From contig JAPFFF010000006.1 in the NCBI GenBank assembly GCA_039105265.1, positions 5,642,001 to 5,706,000 of the forward strand: a stretch of 64,000 bases of DNA, in the 5' to 3' direction. Origin of the DNA: Tritrichomonas musculus. Taxonomy: Eukaryota > Parabasalia > Tritrichomonadida > Tritrichomonadidae. Position 1 is the first letter of the stretch; every line of letters begins with the position of its first letter. The position numbers and the translations under genes were made by a program. The notes beneath the pieces were generated by a model. That model was not told the origin of the DNA and ran no database searches. It was given only the letters and a program-made list of their open reading frames with translations. Below are positions 19,278-28,953 of this stretch, in pieces.

Positions 19278-19996
19278 ATTTCAGATTTTTTTAATATTTT
19301 AAAAATAAATATATATTTATGCTTAAAATAAAATTACAAAATATTAATGGATTATTTTTGGATGGGAATAAAATATGAATGTTTTAAAAAATTGAGAATA
19401 AGTTATTTCAAAATATAATAAAAATTCAATTTATTTTTGGTCACATTATTTTAATAACCTTAGAATTACCTCATTTTGTTCTTCGCCAAAAATTTAGGCG
19501 TCAAATTTTAACCTAATATTTTATATATGTATAAAATATAAATGAAATAGTTAAAACTGTTATATCATTGATGTATGACGACATTTTCCATTTTAATAGC
19601 ATTTCTTTTCATTTTCTGCTCTGCACAATAACTTGTTTATTAAATTTATAAGTAAAGACTATTAACCATTTATTGTTATAATTATTTCTACGATTAATAC
19701 ATTGATTCATAAATCATGCTTTTGTTAAATTGATTTTTTTATGTTTTTTGATGAAGTAAAAAACTTTTGTTTTTAATATTTTGTGATGATGAATGATTAT
19801 ATTTTTAAAATAATACTTATATATATAAATAATTTTGAAATTGTTTTTGAAATATATTTGTTATTTATGGAGATAAATATAAATTAAATTATAAAAAATA
19901 CGTTATTTTAGCTCTCGCACCTCTCGTCATTCATAATTTCAAAGAAATATCCTAGATTCTCATTTTTATTCTTCCAACATAAGAAATATGCGTGTG
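19278..19996. other. Intergenic with a short inverted copy of the pseudokinase start
   Basis: Mostly AT-rich. The 15 bases at 19910-19924 (AGCTCTCGCACCTCT) are an exact inverted copy of 19255-19269, the pseudokinase codons for Ala-Leu-Ala-Pro-Leu, and are followed by CGTCATTCA, which occurs in direct orientation at 19247-19255. No gene seen. Confidence 0.6.
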
Positions 19997-21776
19997 TTAC
20001 ATTTTACATACGTTTTTGATTTTGAAAATATGTTGGAAATCATTGTTACACTTTTCATTGATTTCTTTTTCATTCATTTTTATATCTGGCTTTAAATAAA
20101 AAAGTATCACTCTGTTCTGGATCGTTTTTCTTCCGTGGAACTGTTCTAGCTACATTGCGTAACTTATCATTATGTTGGGTTAATCGATTTGTCTCTTGTG
20201 GTATATCTTCAGTTATTTTTCTGGTATCGAACTTACTAGCATTTGGATTACGAAAAAACGTAGAGTTAAAAGTCCTATTGTTCTTATCTTTCCAATCTTA
20301 ACAGTTTGAGGCCTCAACAGCATTTCCTTCTATAATTATCTCATCGATCTTCTGGATCCTATTACTTTAAATGTATTTATTGTTATCTATTATTATATGG
20401 ATCTTTTAAACCATTGGATCTTTGTTATTATAGGTTGGCTTAATATATCTCTTGTTAATATGAATGATATGTTCTGCTAGTAAACCCTTAATCTTAGATG
20501 TATATTAGGTAAGGAACTACATTAAATACTCTACCTTGTTTATATTGATAGGATCAATTGGAACGATGTAATAGAAGATAACATTACCATGGAATCTCTC
20601 ACAAAATCGATTAAGTTTATGGTTGTTACGAAACTCCTGTTGTTTAGTCTATATTGGTAAGATCGTATGACAATGATAAATTCTTGTTGAAAATTGAAAA
20701 TGCATTAATCGGGTTTTGAGGAACCACTGTTTGATTTGTGAATATGTTTAAAAGGCCCTATTCATATCAAAAAGCAAAATTTATCTTTTTTCAAAGCCTT
20801 TTAGCAATGTTCCACTTGAAATTTCTTCACATGATAAAACAATGGCAAGAACAATTGAATACCATGCTTTAATGGCTTTTGAATAAAATTTCCAAATGAG
20901 CCGAGGCTGATTATCAACTAATCGTGCTCTGGCTATTTTGGATTTCACATTTCCAGCTGCAATTGCAGTAGAATTAATTCATGATGGATGGTTAATTACG
21001 ACATTTGTTTGAAAGGTCCATCTGAAATTGAGAATTTTTTCTAACAAAAAACACGTACCATACGTTAAGAAGATGAGAAGCCATACAACCACTATTTTGA
21101 GTTGCAAATATTGCTTGAAAATCAAGAGATAATGATCTTGGAGGATAAATAATATTAGGTTAAATAATAAATAGGAGCATTCTTTCACCAAAAGAATTGA
21201 ATGTATACATTGATGTGAAGTGAGGTTTAGGTCCTGTTTGTGATACTATGCAAGGCTCTAATGGAGAACTGACCAAAGCTTTGAAGTGGCAAGATGAAGT
21301 GTGTGAGGTTTCATCAGCATTATATATTAAATTATGGTGAGTTGTTGTAAAGTCAGCATGATTTTTTTAAAAATCTCTTATATTTGTGCAAAACTCTTTT
21401 CTTAATTCTACCGAAGATGATGCAGTTTTAATTTGTATTTTGTTCTATTTAGCAAAATCAAAAATCCAGAAGGATGATGGAACATAAGGGAGTATATTTA
21501 TAAATAATTTCAATTCAACTGTTCACAGGTAATTAAGCATTTGAGTTTGCATTTTTATTATCAACTTCTCCTAAAAAAACCTCGAGACCTTCCATTATCA
21601 TATCACTATACATTACCTTCTTTAGTGTGATGAATTATGGGATAAATTGTTCTTTTAATCATATTGAAATTTCTTTTTATCTCTTCTAAAGTTTTCAATT
21701 GACAAATATCTCTTTGTAATTAGTTGCAATAAAGAATTTCTTCTAATGGCCAATTTAAATCAATGTTCTGATTCAT
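19997..21776 (-). pseudogene. Decayed pogo/CENP-B-type DDE transposase
   Basis: Read on the minus strand, the region breaks into open stretches in different frames with several stops, clearly a pseudogene. It begins MNQNIDLNWPLEEILYCN at 21776. The key stretch near 21330-21100 reads THHNLIYNADETSHTSS, and further FTSMYTFNSFGERML with IYPP soon after. 'NADET', 'TSMYTFNSFG' and '(I/L)PP' are the marks of the DDE_1 family (pogo, Tigger, jerky, CENP-B derivatives). Later pieces read NVKSKIARARLVDNQPRLIW and KITEDIPQETNRLTQHNDKL, to a stop at 19997. The total of about 590 codons fits a full-length transposase of this group. I could not identify terminal inverted repeats. It is probably a dead copy of a trichomonad DNA transposon, moderately old. 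Confidence 0.7.
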
Positions 21777-23424
21777 TTGGTTAAAAAAAATCTTGTTTTA
21801 TCAGTAATAATTTGAAACAAATGAATGAATAAAATTAGGTTTTTCACTCAATTTATCATCAAACTTTTTATTCAATTTTTTTTTTTTTATTTAATTGAGA
21901 ATATTATTTGAGTTTGAATAAAGGCTTTCAAATGTGTTGTGAAAAGCCTGAGGTATAATTGAATAGAGTCTGAGGTCGTCTTAATGACTGTATATTACAT
22001 CGTTTTTGGTTTAACATTCTTGCACTGAACATGCTTTAATAGAATGGTAATGGAATATGGACTAATGTCTTAAAGAGTTATAATTTAATTGCTGTGGAAG
22101 TCTAGTTTGAGTAACCTTCCTTTATTGTTTCATTTACAGAAAAAAGTTAACTGCGTAGATGATCACGTGCTAGTTTAATACTGTAGAGGGAATCAAAAAG
22201 TTAAATCCAAATAGGTTTTCCTTAGATGTTGTAGATGGATTATTTCCATAATTCGATAATGATTGAATTCTTTGGTGATGCTGTTTGTTTATGATAGAGT
22301 CCTGTCAGTATACTCCAAAAATGATAGACCTGTTGGGCAGATTCTCCTATGCAAGTCCTCATTCGAGAGGTCTTGTGTTAAACTTTGAATCCATTTCATC
22401 ATCATCCTCTTATGAGGTAATAAAAAGATTATTACGATCATTAAGAACGCCAATGTTATAGTAGTTAGTGGCATCGTCTAGTTTGAACTCTGGATTGTAG
22501 TTCGTATTTAATAGGTAACTCATCGACACTGTTGATGTTAGAGAGATCATAAATACCAATGAACCATTCATAGTAATCAACTATGATTGATTTAATAGTG
22601 TCAATTAATTCGATTGGTTCAGTGGTGAAATCAATTTCGGTCATTATATGATTAATATGAATAGCCAATAAAAAAGTAGTTTGAATCCAAAGAGAGTTAG
22701 TTTTCGTTAATACTGTGATCCTTCACGAATATTGGGTTTGGACTACATAAATGACTGATTAGAGGGATAATTATTTAAAAGGTGTATAAGAGTTCTAGCT
22801 TGGCCTTCCTTATACTATCTACTCGTTTTGAATTTCAGACAACCAAATAATCACTGAAAATACTTTTTTTTAAACAAGGAGATTAATCTTATCACATATA
22901 TTATAGGAAGTGTAATAATCGTGGTAAACATATAGGAGTGAAGAAAGCAGCAGGGGATTCACAATAAGTTTTCTTCATAGATTTGATATGTTTTTTATCT
23001 AAAAGTTATTTGAATAGTTTATTTTTTAACGTAAGAAAAAAAATGAATGTCATTCTTCTTCTTCTTTTTTTTTTTTTATTAATATGATACAAAGTATTTG
23101 ATAATTAAATAATTCATATTAAATTGAAAAATCAAGTACCAATATAGGTAAAATAAGGTAGGTTCTAAATTATATATCTTTCATCATCTTTTTAATATAT
23201 TTGTTTGATTGTTTAGCTGTTCATTCAAATCATCAAATAGCCTGATTTTTATTTATCTATTTGATAAATCCAATTAAATCAAACGAATATGAAATCAACA
23301 ATCTTTTTTTTATTATCAGAATTCAAAAATAACTTGCTGTTTTTTAATTTCAAATGAGAATGATATATCAACTACTATTCTTTCCAATTTCACAAAGGAT
23401 CTATAAACAAAAAATATATGAACG
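21777..23424. other. Transposon flank with further decayed coding
   Basis: Base composition from 22000 to 22990 remains less AT-rich than intergenic DNA elsewhere, as in the transposase remnant. On the minus strand two short open stretches overlap in different frames: 22465-22668 (ELIDTIKSIIVDYYEWFIGI) and 22289-22474. They look like parts of a second decayed coding sequence, or an upstream piece of the same element. I cannot name it. From 23000 to 23424 I see only homopolymers. Confidence 0.4.
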
Positions 23425-23526
23425 TTAAAAATAACCGTTAAATTGTTTTTGAATAATACATGTGATATGATCTCAAATGGCCATTTGGATTTATTATTCA
23501 AATTAATTTAACGGTTATTTTTAAAT
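23425..23526. repeat. Near-palindromic inverted repeat just upstream of the CS-domain gene
   Basis: Left arm 23425-23457 (TTAAAAATAACCGTTAAATT, then TTGAATAAT further in) faces the right arm 23493-23526 (AATTTAACGGTTATTTTTAA). Arms are about 30 bp with minor gaps, around a 35-bp core that itself contains AAATGGCCATTT. TTAA stands at both outer edges. It could be a tiny TTAA-type MITE or a hairpin in the promoter or 5' leader: it ends only 36 bp before the start codon at 23563. Confidence 0.7.
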
Positions 23527-23562
23527 TTTTATTTGGTCCGATTCTAAATCAAAATTATTTAA

Positions 23563-24558
23563 ATGGATAGAATTACCCCATCGACACAAGATGCTTACAA
23601 TTGGAAATTTGAGCAAAAAGAAGATGAAGTTATTGTTACATTTCCATTACCAAAAACATTTAATATCCACTCAATCGAAGCCCAACTTATTGAAGATAAT
23701 CAATCAATTATTGTAAAAGCTCCAAATCACATTCCTTTCTTGGCTGGAAATCTTGAACATGAAGCCTCAAAATATAATATTGATTATAAAGATGAAGAAA
23801 ATGAAGTAGTTCTCCACATTATTAAAGCTGTACCTGAAACATGGCATATTGTCATTAAATCAACTACTCTAACCACATTTGAAATTGATCCAAAATCAGC
23901 ATATTTGTTAGCAGTCTTATTACAAAAAGAAGAGCTACCAGAAGAACTCAGAGTTCAACTTTTTAGATTTCTTCAAATGTCATGTAACGCTGGATACGTG
24001 CCCGCTTTGATTTATTTTGGTTCAATTTTACTTCAAAATCCAGAATCCGAATCAGCTGGCTTATCATATCTTCAAATTGCAGCTGAAGGTTATCAAAGTG
24101 CAGAAGCTTATTATTTCCTTGGAGTATATCTTCTTGATCATCAACAAAAAGAGCAAGGCTATATGCTTCTCGAAGAATCACTAGCCAAAGGATTCAAAGG
24201 AGCAGCATATGTTATTGGTAAAATTTTATCACCATTGTCTGAAATTGATGCAGGAAAACCAAAAGATGGAAAAGCTGCTCTTGAAATGCTCCAACAATGC
24301 GAAAATCCAGAAGCAAAATTGGAAATGGCACGTATTTATTTCCAAGGATGCAAAGAAGTTCCGAAAGACATAGGAAAAGCAAATGAAATCTATAAAGAAG
24401 CTAAGGAATTAGATCCGTCTCTTCCTCCTCTTGAAGAAATCGAAGTAAAACAACCAACATCAACAAAGAAATCCAAAGCACTTGTTGCTATCGTTGCAGT
24501 TTCAATAGTTTCCTTGTTCGGATTTCTCGTTTATAATCAAATCAGAAGACATAAGTGA
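23563..24558 (+). CDS. Tail-anchored CS-domain protein with Sel1-like repeats
   Basis: At 331 residues. The N terminus (about 9-105) is a CS/p23-type beta sandwich like NudC: YNWKFEQKEDEVIVTFPLP, then PETWHIVIKSTT. Residues about 110-290 are helical repeats of Sel1/TPR type (AGYVPALIYFGSILL, SAEAYYFLGVYLLD, PEAKLEMARIYFQG). A single hydrophobic helix at about 306-325 (ALVAIVAVSIVSLFGFLVYN) with a short basic tail IRRHK makes it a tail-anchored membrane protein facing the cytosol. CS domains bind Hsp90 or client proteins, and Sel1 repeats scaffold complexes, so a membrane-bound co-chaperone of ER or hydrogenosome is plausible; the target membrane is not decidable here. The composition is that of a well-expressed gene. 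Confidence 0.8.
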   Translation: MDRITPSTQDAYNWKFEQKEDEVIVTFPLPKTFNIHSIEAQLIEDNQSIIVKAPNHIPFLAGNLEHEASKYNIDYKDEENEVVLHIIKAVPETWHIVIKSTTLTTFEIDPKSAYLLAVLLQKEELPEELRVQLFRFLQMSCNAGYVPALIYFGSILLQNPESESAGLSYLQIAAEGYQSAEAYYFLGVYLLDHQQKEQGYMLLEESLAKGFKGAAYVIGKILSPLSEIDAGKPKDGKAALEMLQQCENPEAKLEMARIYFQGCKEVPKDIGKANEIYKEAKELDPSLPPLEEIEVKQPTSTKKSKALVAIVAVSIVSLFGFLVYNQIRRHK

Positions 24559-24732
24559 TTAAAATTTTTTTTTTGTCTTCTGATTACTTATATTTTAAAT
24601 AAACTCTTTGTATCTTTTTGTTTTTTCTTTTGCTTTTGAAAAATTTCAAAAATCTCATACAAAAGATTGAAGCACATTGAAATATGGAATATAAAATAGA
24701 CCTAATTTTGACCTTTGTAAAAGTCAGATATA

Positions 24733-25650
24733 ATGTCTTTAAGATTTGTTTTTGAACCTCCCCCTAGAATCAAACTAATAAGACATCAAACAATCAATTT
24801 TTTTGTTGGCGAACCTCATATACGTTTTTATAAAGTTAAGCGCTCGAGTGCGGTTAAAAGCGAATCAAGTTCTCTTCTTTATGAGAGGGAAAGAGAAAAA
24901 GATAGAGATAGAGAAAGGAGTAAAGAGAGGAGCAGAGATCGTGATAAAGAACGAGATAGAGACCGTGATAAAGAACGAGATAGAGATCGCGATAAAGAAC
25001 GAGATATTAGTCGTGAAAGCAGGTCTTTAGATTCTGAAAAGAAAAAAGCTCAAAGACAAAAGCCTACTTCCTATGTCGACAAATCATTTAATGGCTGTAA
25101 TGAGCTGCTTCAATCAATAAGAAGCAAAAAGAAACTCAAAAACCTATTTGATCTTATTGGTCCAGAACCGAGTTTAACGCAAATTGAAACCAATCTATTA
25201 AATTGTAGTTACAATTCAATTGATGAATTTTTCCGAGATTTACTTGATTTTTTTGTTTGCGCAGTTGAATCATATATCAGAGATCCAGAAACAGAAAAAT
25301 CAGCACAACATTTTATACAGACAATTGAACAGACTCAGAAAAAAATGATTACTAAAAGATCTACTGTATCTTTTTCTGAGCTTAATCATCAATTTCAAAA
25401 ATTTGTTGATGTTAAAGTTCCATTACCAAAGCAAAGCGATTCTTCTTCTACTTCATCATCGACATCATCACGAAACTTAGAAAAAATTGCACAGGATTTA
25501 AATAAACTTGATTCAAAAAAGAAACTCAAAGCAGAATGGATAATTAGGATTCAATGTCCATCTCTTCCATACTATTCTAGTGGGATTGATTTACTTCTTC
25601 TTCCCGATTCAGCAATAGATTCTCTTGTTGAATTAATTAATTCCGAATAA
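24733..25650 (+). CDS. BET-like chromatin protein: divergent bromodomain plus NET domain
   Basis: At 305 residues. A short N-terminal region (1-40) is followed by an Arg-Asp/Arg-Glu repeat segment (50-95) as in RNA-processing and chromatin factors. Residues about 117-205 are helical and fit a bromodomain-like fold (CNELLQSIRSKKKLKNLFDL, YNSIDEFFRDLLDFFVCAVE). A Ser-rich linker precedes residues about 247-303, which match the NET domain pattern: RNLEKIAQDLNKLDSKKKLK, then IDLLLLPDSAIDSLVELI, like human BRD4 '[20 protein letters not shown] ... EIDFETLKPSTLRELERYV'. NET domains recruit transcription regulators; bromodomains read acetyl-lysine. The bromodomain's usual acetyl-binding Asn is not obvious. 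The domain order supports a reduced BET protein; confidence in NET is moderate. Confidence 0.55.
   Translation: MSLRFVFEPPPRIKLIRHQTINFFVGEPHIRFYKVKRSSAVKSESSSLLYEREREKDRDRERSKERSRDRDKERDRDRDKERDRDRDKERDISRESRSLDSEKKKAQRQKPTSYVDKSFNGCNELLQSIRSKKKLKNLFDLIGPEPSLTQIETNLLNCSYNSIDEFFRDLLDFFVCAVESYIRDPETEKSAQHFIQTIEQTQKKMITKRSTVSFSELNHQFQKFVDVKVPLPKQSDSSSTSSSTSSRNLEKIAQDLNKLDSKKKLKAEWIIRIQCPSLPYYSSGIDLLLLPDSAIDSLVELINSE
24940..25006 (+). repeat. 24-bp in-frame tandem repeat coding an RD-rich segment
   Basis: About three copies of a 24-bp unit (CGTGATAAAGAACGAGATAG plus four bases) start at 24940, 24964 and 24988, each coding eight residues (RDKERDRD). Copies differ by one or two silent changes, so the array is recent and selected for reading frame. 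Such arrays change length easily, and allele length variation is expected. Confidence 0.85.
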
Positions 25651-25786
25651 AATTATATATATATTATGTATTATTAAAACCTGTAAAACAAAAATTTCAA
25701 TGACTATTGATTTTTTTCAATAAGCTCTCTGAATTATTTTTTTACAAAAATTATCAAAAAGTGGTAATATAAAACTAACAAACAAT

Positions 25787-28210
25787 TTATTTCAAATCTA
25801 CAACAATAACACTAATATTATCTTCACTCTGCATAGCATAAGCTGCATTTCTAAGCTTATAAGCAGCGACTGATGGGGAAGCTTCAGAAATAATAATTTT
25901 ACCTGCTAATTCATTTGAAATTACATCAAAGACTCCATCACAAGCAATTAGTAATCTGTAATCACCTTCTTCGATTGTATATTCATTTATACATGGTACT
26001 GCAGAAACTCCCTTAATAGCAAAGTCTCCTAATGAACGTGATATGGCCAAAATACCTTCAGTTCGCATATCTTCAACATATGAGCCATCTCTTCTAATTC
26101 TTTCAAGCTCGCTTCTTTCGTATGGCTTGTGATCATAACTGAGAGGAAATACACTTCCATTGCTTCTTACAATGATGGACCTCGAATCGCCAATATTAGC
26201 AGCGATTAATTTATTCCCTCTTTGAACTACTAAAGCAAGTGTAGCACCATCAATTGAATTTTGGAATCTCAAAAAATTATTCAAATCTTTGAGTGAGTTG
26301 GCAATTGAGTTAAGATCAAATTTGGTAATCATTTGAGGAAGCTTAAAAGCAGTCATGTTTGCAGTATAGGAACCAGCGTGACCATCTATTACGGCAAACA
26401 AACTTAAACCAATATTGGATTGGATAATTAAAGCATCTTCCATTGTGCTTCTTTTACCGATCATTTCAGCATAACCAACCTTTGGATTATACTTGAAAAT
26501 TTTGGTTCTTGGGGATAATACATATGAACTTGATTCAATAATTTCTCGCATATCACGTTCTGGTTCGGATAAATTTATATCTATATTCGTATTGCTGATA
26601 TCAAGACAGTCAAGTTCAGGGTAATTTTCGAAGCTGAAATGTAGATTGAGTTTTGGATTATTATTTAATTTCAAAGTTTGTAATGCAGGAAGTTTAACTT
26701 GACATTTGTATGATTCAAGTAAATTATTTGATAAGTTAATTTCGTTTAAATACATGTGCTTGTGTGAAATGCTGACAGCTTTTATTTTATTATGAGATAA
26801 ATCAAGTTCTCTAATATATTCTAGAATAATTGGAAACTCGGTAATCTCGTTACATGAAAGAATAAGGGTTTCTGCATGTGGCAAAAAAGGAACTGATTTG
26901 ATCTTGTTATTGGAAAAATCGATTGATACTATCCGTGAAAGAGAAGACACTGAATTTGGAAAATCTTTAAAAAGACAATCATGTGCAATCAAAACGCCTA
27001 ATGTTTGTGGAAGTTTTGGCAAGGAACTAATTGGATTTCTGCTTATATTTAGAATTTGTAGCTGACTTACGGATATTTCAATGGGTATCTCAGAGATTTT
27101 ATTTGAATAAATATTTAGTATTTTTAATTCTGGAAGCATGAAAAGATGCTTTGGAAGTTTTTCGATGTTATTTCCAGCTAAATCAATTTGGGTAATCGTT
27201 TGCGAGAATTCGTTTACATTGATCTCGTGTATTTTATTGAATGATCCAAGAAAAATTGTAATTAAAGAATTTGTAAAATGAGGAACTTGCTGCAAATTAT
27301 TATTATAAATCGAAAGCGTTTGAAGAGACGTTAATGAAATTGAAGCTGTTGATTGTATTCTATTATTTTCTAGTGATAATTTTTTTAATGATTGTGGAAG
27401 TTGTGGCAAATTTTGTATACAATTATCATTAACAGATAAAAACGATAATGACTGATATACATTGAGTGGAGGTAAATTTGCCAATCGATTATTTTCTAGT
27501 GAAATATATTGAATGCCATGTGGTAAATTTGGTGGGAACTCATCAATGAAATTAAAATCTGCAATCAATTTTTCAAGATGAGGAGCTATATGCCCAATAT
27601 TATTAATGCTATTTAATTTGTTATAGCTGATATTGAGCAATGTTAGCGATTCAAAATGGACATGTGAAGGCAGACTTGCTATATCATTTCCTGACAATTT
27701 GAGCTCACGAAGTGACGAAGACATAAATTCAATCTGAGTAAGTCTATTAAAATTTAAATTTAATGTTGAAAGTGATTCAGAAATGGCAGAAAAGTTCTTT
27801 AATAAGTTACTTGAAAGATCGAGATTATGCAAAGATGCGATTCTAATTTCAAATTTAGAAATTCTATTGCGATCAAGATAAAAATAATGCAAAGATGACA
27901 TCATTTCAAATGTTTCTGGTATTTTTTCCAAGTTATTTGATGAAAAATGAAGTTCAGACAGGGAAGGATATGATAAAATTGCTAGTTCAATGTTTTTAGA
28001 AATAACATTAAGATCATTTCCCGAATAATCTAAAAAATGCAAATAAGGTAGATTAGTTGGAAGGTCTTTGATTCTGTTTGAAGCTAGATCGATCGATTCA
28101 ATAGGATGACGCTCAGGTATAAAATAAGGAAAGGAAGTTAAGTTTTTATCTCGAACTGAGAGCGATGTTCTTGTTGCTTCGATCTGAGGCTTTGAATGAT
28201 CTTGCCCCAT
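25787..28210 (-). CDS. LRR-PP2C protein phosphatase, N-myristoylation signal
   Basis: At 807 residues. The N terminus MGQDHSKP fits an N-myristoylation site (Gly2, Ser6). Residues about 20-545 are some twenty or more leucine-rich repeats (LPNxLxYL, LxSLxxLNISYN style). Residues about 574-807 are a PP2C/PPM phosphatase: RSTMEDA, VIDGHAG (609-613), NIGDSR, DHKP (Asp 693), SRSLGD (724-729), ACDGVFD (756 on) and SEDN (795-798), so the metal-binding acidic residues are all present. LRR-PP2C fusions of this sort (compare PHLPP and the phosphatase end of yeast adenylate cyclase) are abundant in trichomonads and Entamoeba. It should be a Mg/Mn-dependent Ser/Thr phosphatase on the plasma or an endomembrane, with LRRs choosing substrates. 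Divergent from the gene at 28312. Confidence 0.92.
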   Translation of the reverse strand: MGQDHSKPQIEATRTSLSVRDKNLTSFPYFIPERHPIESIDLASNRIKDLPTNLPYLHFLDYSGNDLNVISKNIELAILSYPSLSELHFSSNNLEKIPETFEMMSSLHYFYLDRNRISKFEIRIASLHNLDLSSNLLKNFSAISESLSTLNLNFNRLTQIEFMSSSLRELKLSGNDIASLPSHVHFESLTLLNISYNKLNSINNIGHIAPHLEKLIADFNFIDEFPPNLPHGIQYISLENNRLANLPPLNVYQSLSFLSVNDNCIQNLPQLPQSLKKLSLENNRIQSTASISLTSLQTLSIYNNNLQQVPHFTNSLITIFLGSFNKIHEINVNEFSQTITQIDLAGNNIEKLPKHLFMLPELKILNIYSNKISEIPIEISVSQLQILNISRNPISSLPKLPQTLGVLIAHDCLFKDFPNSVSSLSRIVSIDFSNNKIKSVPFLPHAETLILSCNEITEFPIILEYIRELDLSHNKIKAVSISHKHMYLNEINLSNNLLESYKCQVKLPALQTLKLNNNPKLNLHFSFENYPELDCLDISNTNIDINLSEPERDMREIIESSSYVLSPRTKIFKYNPKVGYAEMIGKRSTMEDALIIQSNIGLSLFAVIDGHAGSYTANMTAFKLPQMITKFDLNSIANSLKDLNNFLRFQNSIDGATLALVVQRGNKLIAANIGDSRSIIVRSNGSVFPLSYDHKPYERSELERIRRDGSYVEDMRTEGILAISRSLGDFAIKGVSAVPCINEYTIEEGDYRLLIACDGVFDVISNELAGKIIISEASPSVAAYKLRNAAYAMQSEDNISVIVVDLK

Positions 28211-28311
28211 TTCGATTGATTGAAAAAATATTCAAATAATTAAAAAAATTCAATTCATGCCAGAAAACATTTTTCAAAAAGTGAATAATTGAATATATCA
28301 AATATTTCTTT
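28211..28311. promoter_or_regulatory. 101-bp divergent intergenic region
   Basis: Start codons of the LRR-PP2C gene (minus) and the 28312 gene (plus) are 101 bp apart, so both promoters must lie here. It holds TTTTTCAAAAAGTG at 28270-28283, an element seen near several other starts in the window (see findings). No TATA-like box is discernible in DNA this AT-rich. Confidence 0.5.
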
Positions 28312-28953
28312 ATGTTTGGAGATATTGATCTTTTGCCTGAAAGTGAGAAAACTTTGGAGGATATTAAAACGTTTATTGATCTTTACCAAGAAGTAATCGA
28401 TAAACTTGAAACTGAACTTAAAAAAGATGAAATTATTAAAAAATATATGGAAGAAATTGCTCAAGGATATAGTGAAGTTACAAAATTAAAGAAAGAAAAG
28501 ATAGATAGAATCAATGAAGCTGCTAAAATCGAATCAAGGCAATTTGATTTTGACGATCATTTAGAGTATTTATCAGGTTGTATCCGAGATGTACCAGCTA
28601 TATATTATCGAAAAAAGATATATTCAGATCCTGATAATAAAAATAATGATGCTTCTAAAAATAATGATGCTCCTAAAAATCCTCTCAATATTCAAGTTCC
28701 TATAAAAGCACAAAGCCAACCTGTCCAAGAAGAAAAAAAACCTCTAAACATACAAATTAATAGACCTTCAAAAAAAATAACTGCTCAACAATCACAAAAT
28801 CGTATTACCACTGTATCTCCGCCAGCTCCAAAACAATTTACATTTTCTAGTCCAAATCAAAGTGTTGTAATTTCTAAAAATAATCCAAGCAAACCTGTCG
28901 TAACAAAAAGTAAGGGATCTAGCAAACTTGAAATATCATTCAATAAGAAGTAA
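28312..28953 (+). CDS. Hypothetical coiled-coil protein with low-complexity tail
   Basis: At 213 residues. Residues 1-95 are helical with heptad character (MFGDIDLLPESEKTLEDIKT, then LYQEVIDKLETELKKDEIIK), followed by a short segment IYYRKKIYSDPD. The rest (about 105-213) is Asn/Lys/Pro/Ser-rich and likely disordered, with an internal repeat SKNNDAPKN and two KPLNIQ/NPLNIQ repeats. The end KGSSKLEISFNKK is basic. It could be a cytoskeletal or kinetochore-type adaptor, but I recognise no family. Its start lies 101 bp from the divergent LRR-PP2C gene. Confidence 0.65.
   Translation: MFGDIDLLPESEKTLEDIKTFIDLYQEVIDKLETELKKDEIIKKYMEEIAQGYSEVTKLKKEKIDRINEAAKIESRQFDFDDHLEYLSGCIRDVPAIYYRKKIYSDPDNKNNDASKNNDAPKNPLNIQVPIKAQSQPVQEEKKPLNIQINRPSKKITAQQSQNRITTVSPPAPKQFTFSSPNQSVVISKNNPSKPVVTKSKGSSKLEISFNKK

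Noticed and set aside
20780-21200. Plus-strand coding (HDKTMARTIEYHALMAFE...)
   Set aside because: It looked protein-like at first, but the minus strand has the longer open stretches and the transposase signature (NADET), so the plus-strand reading is a shadow.
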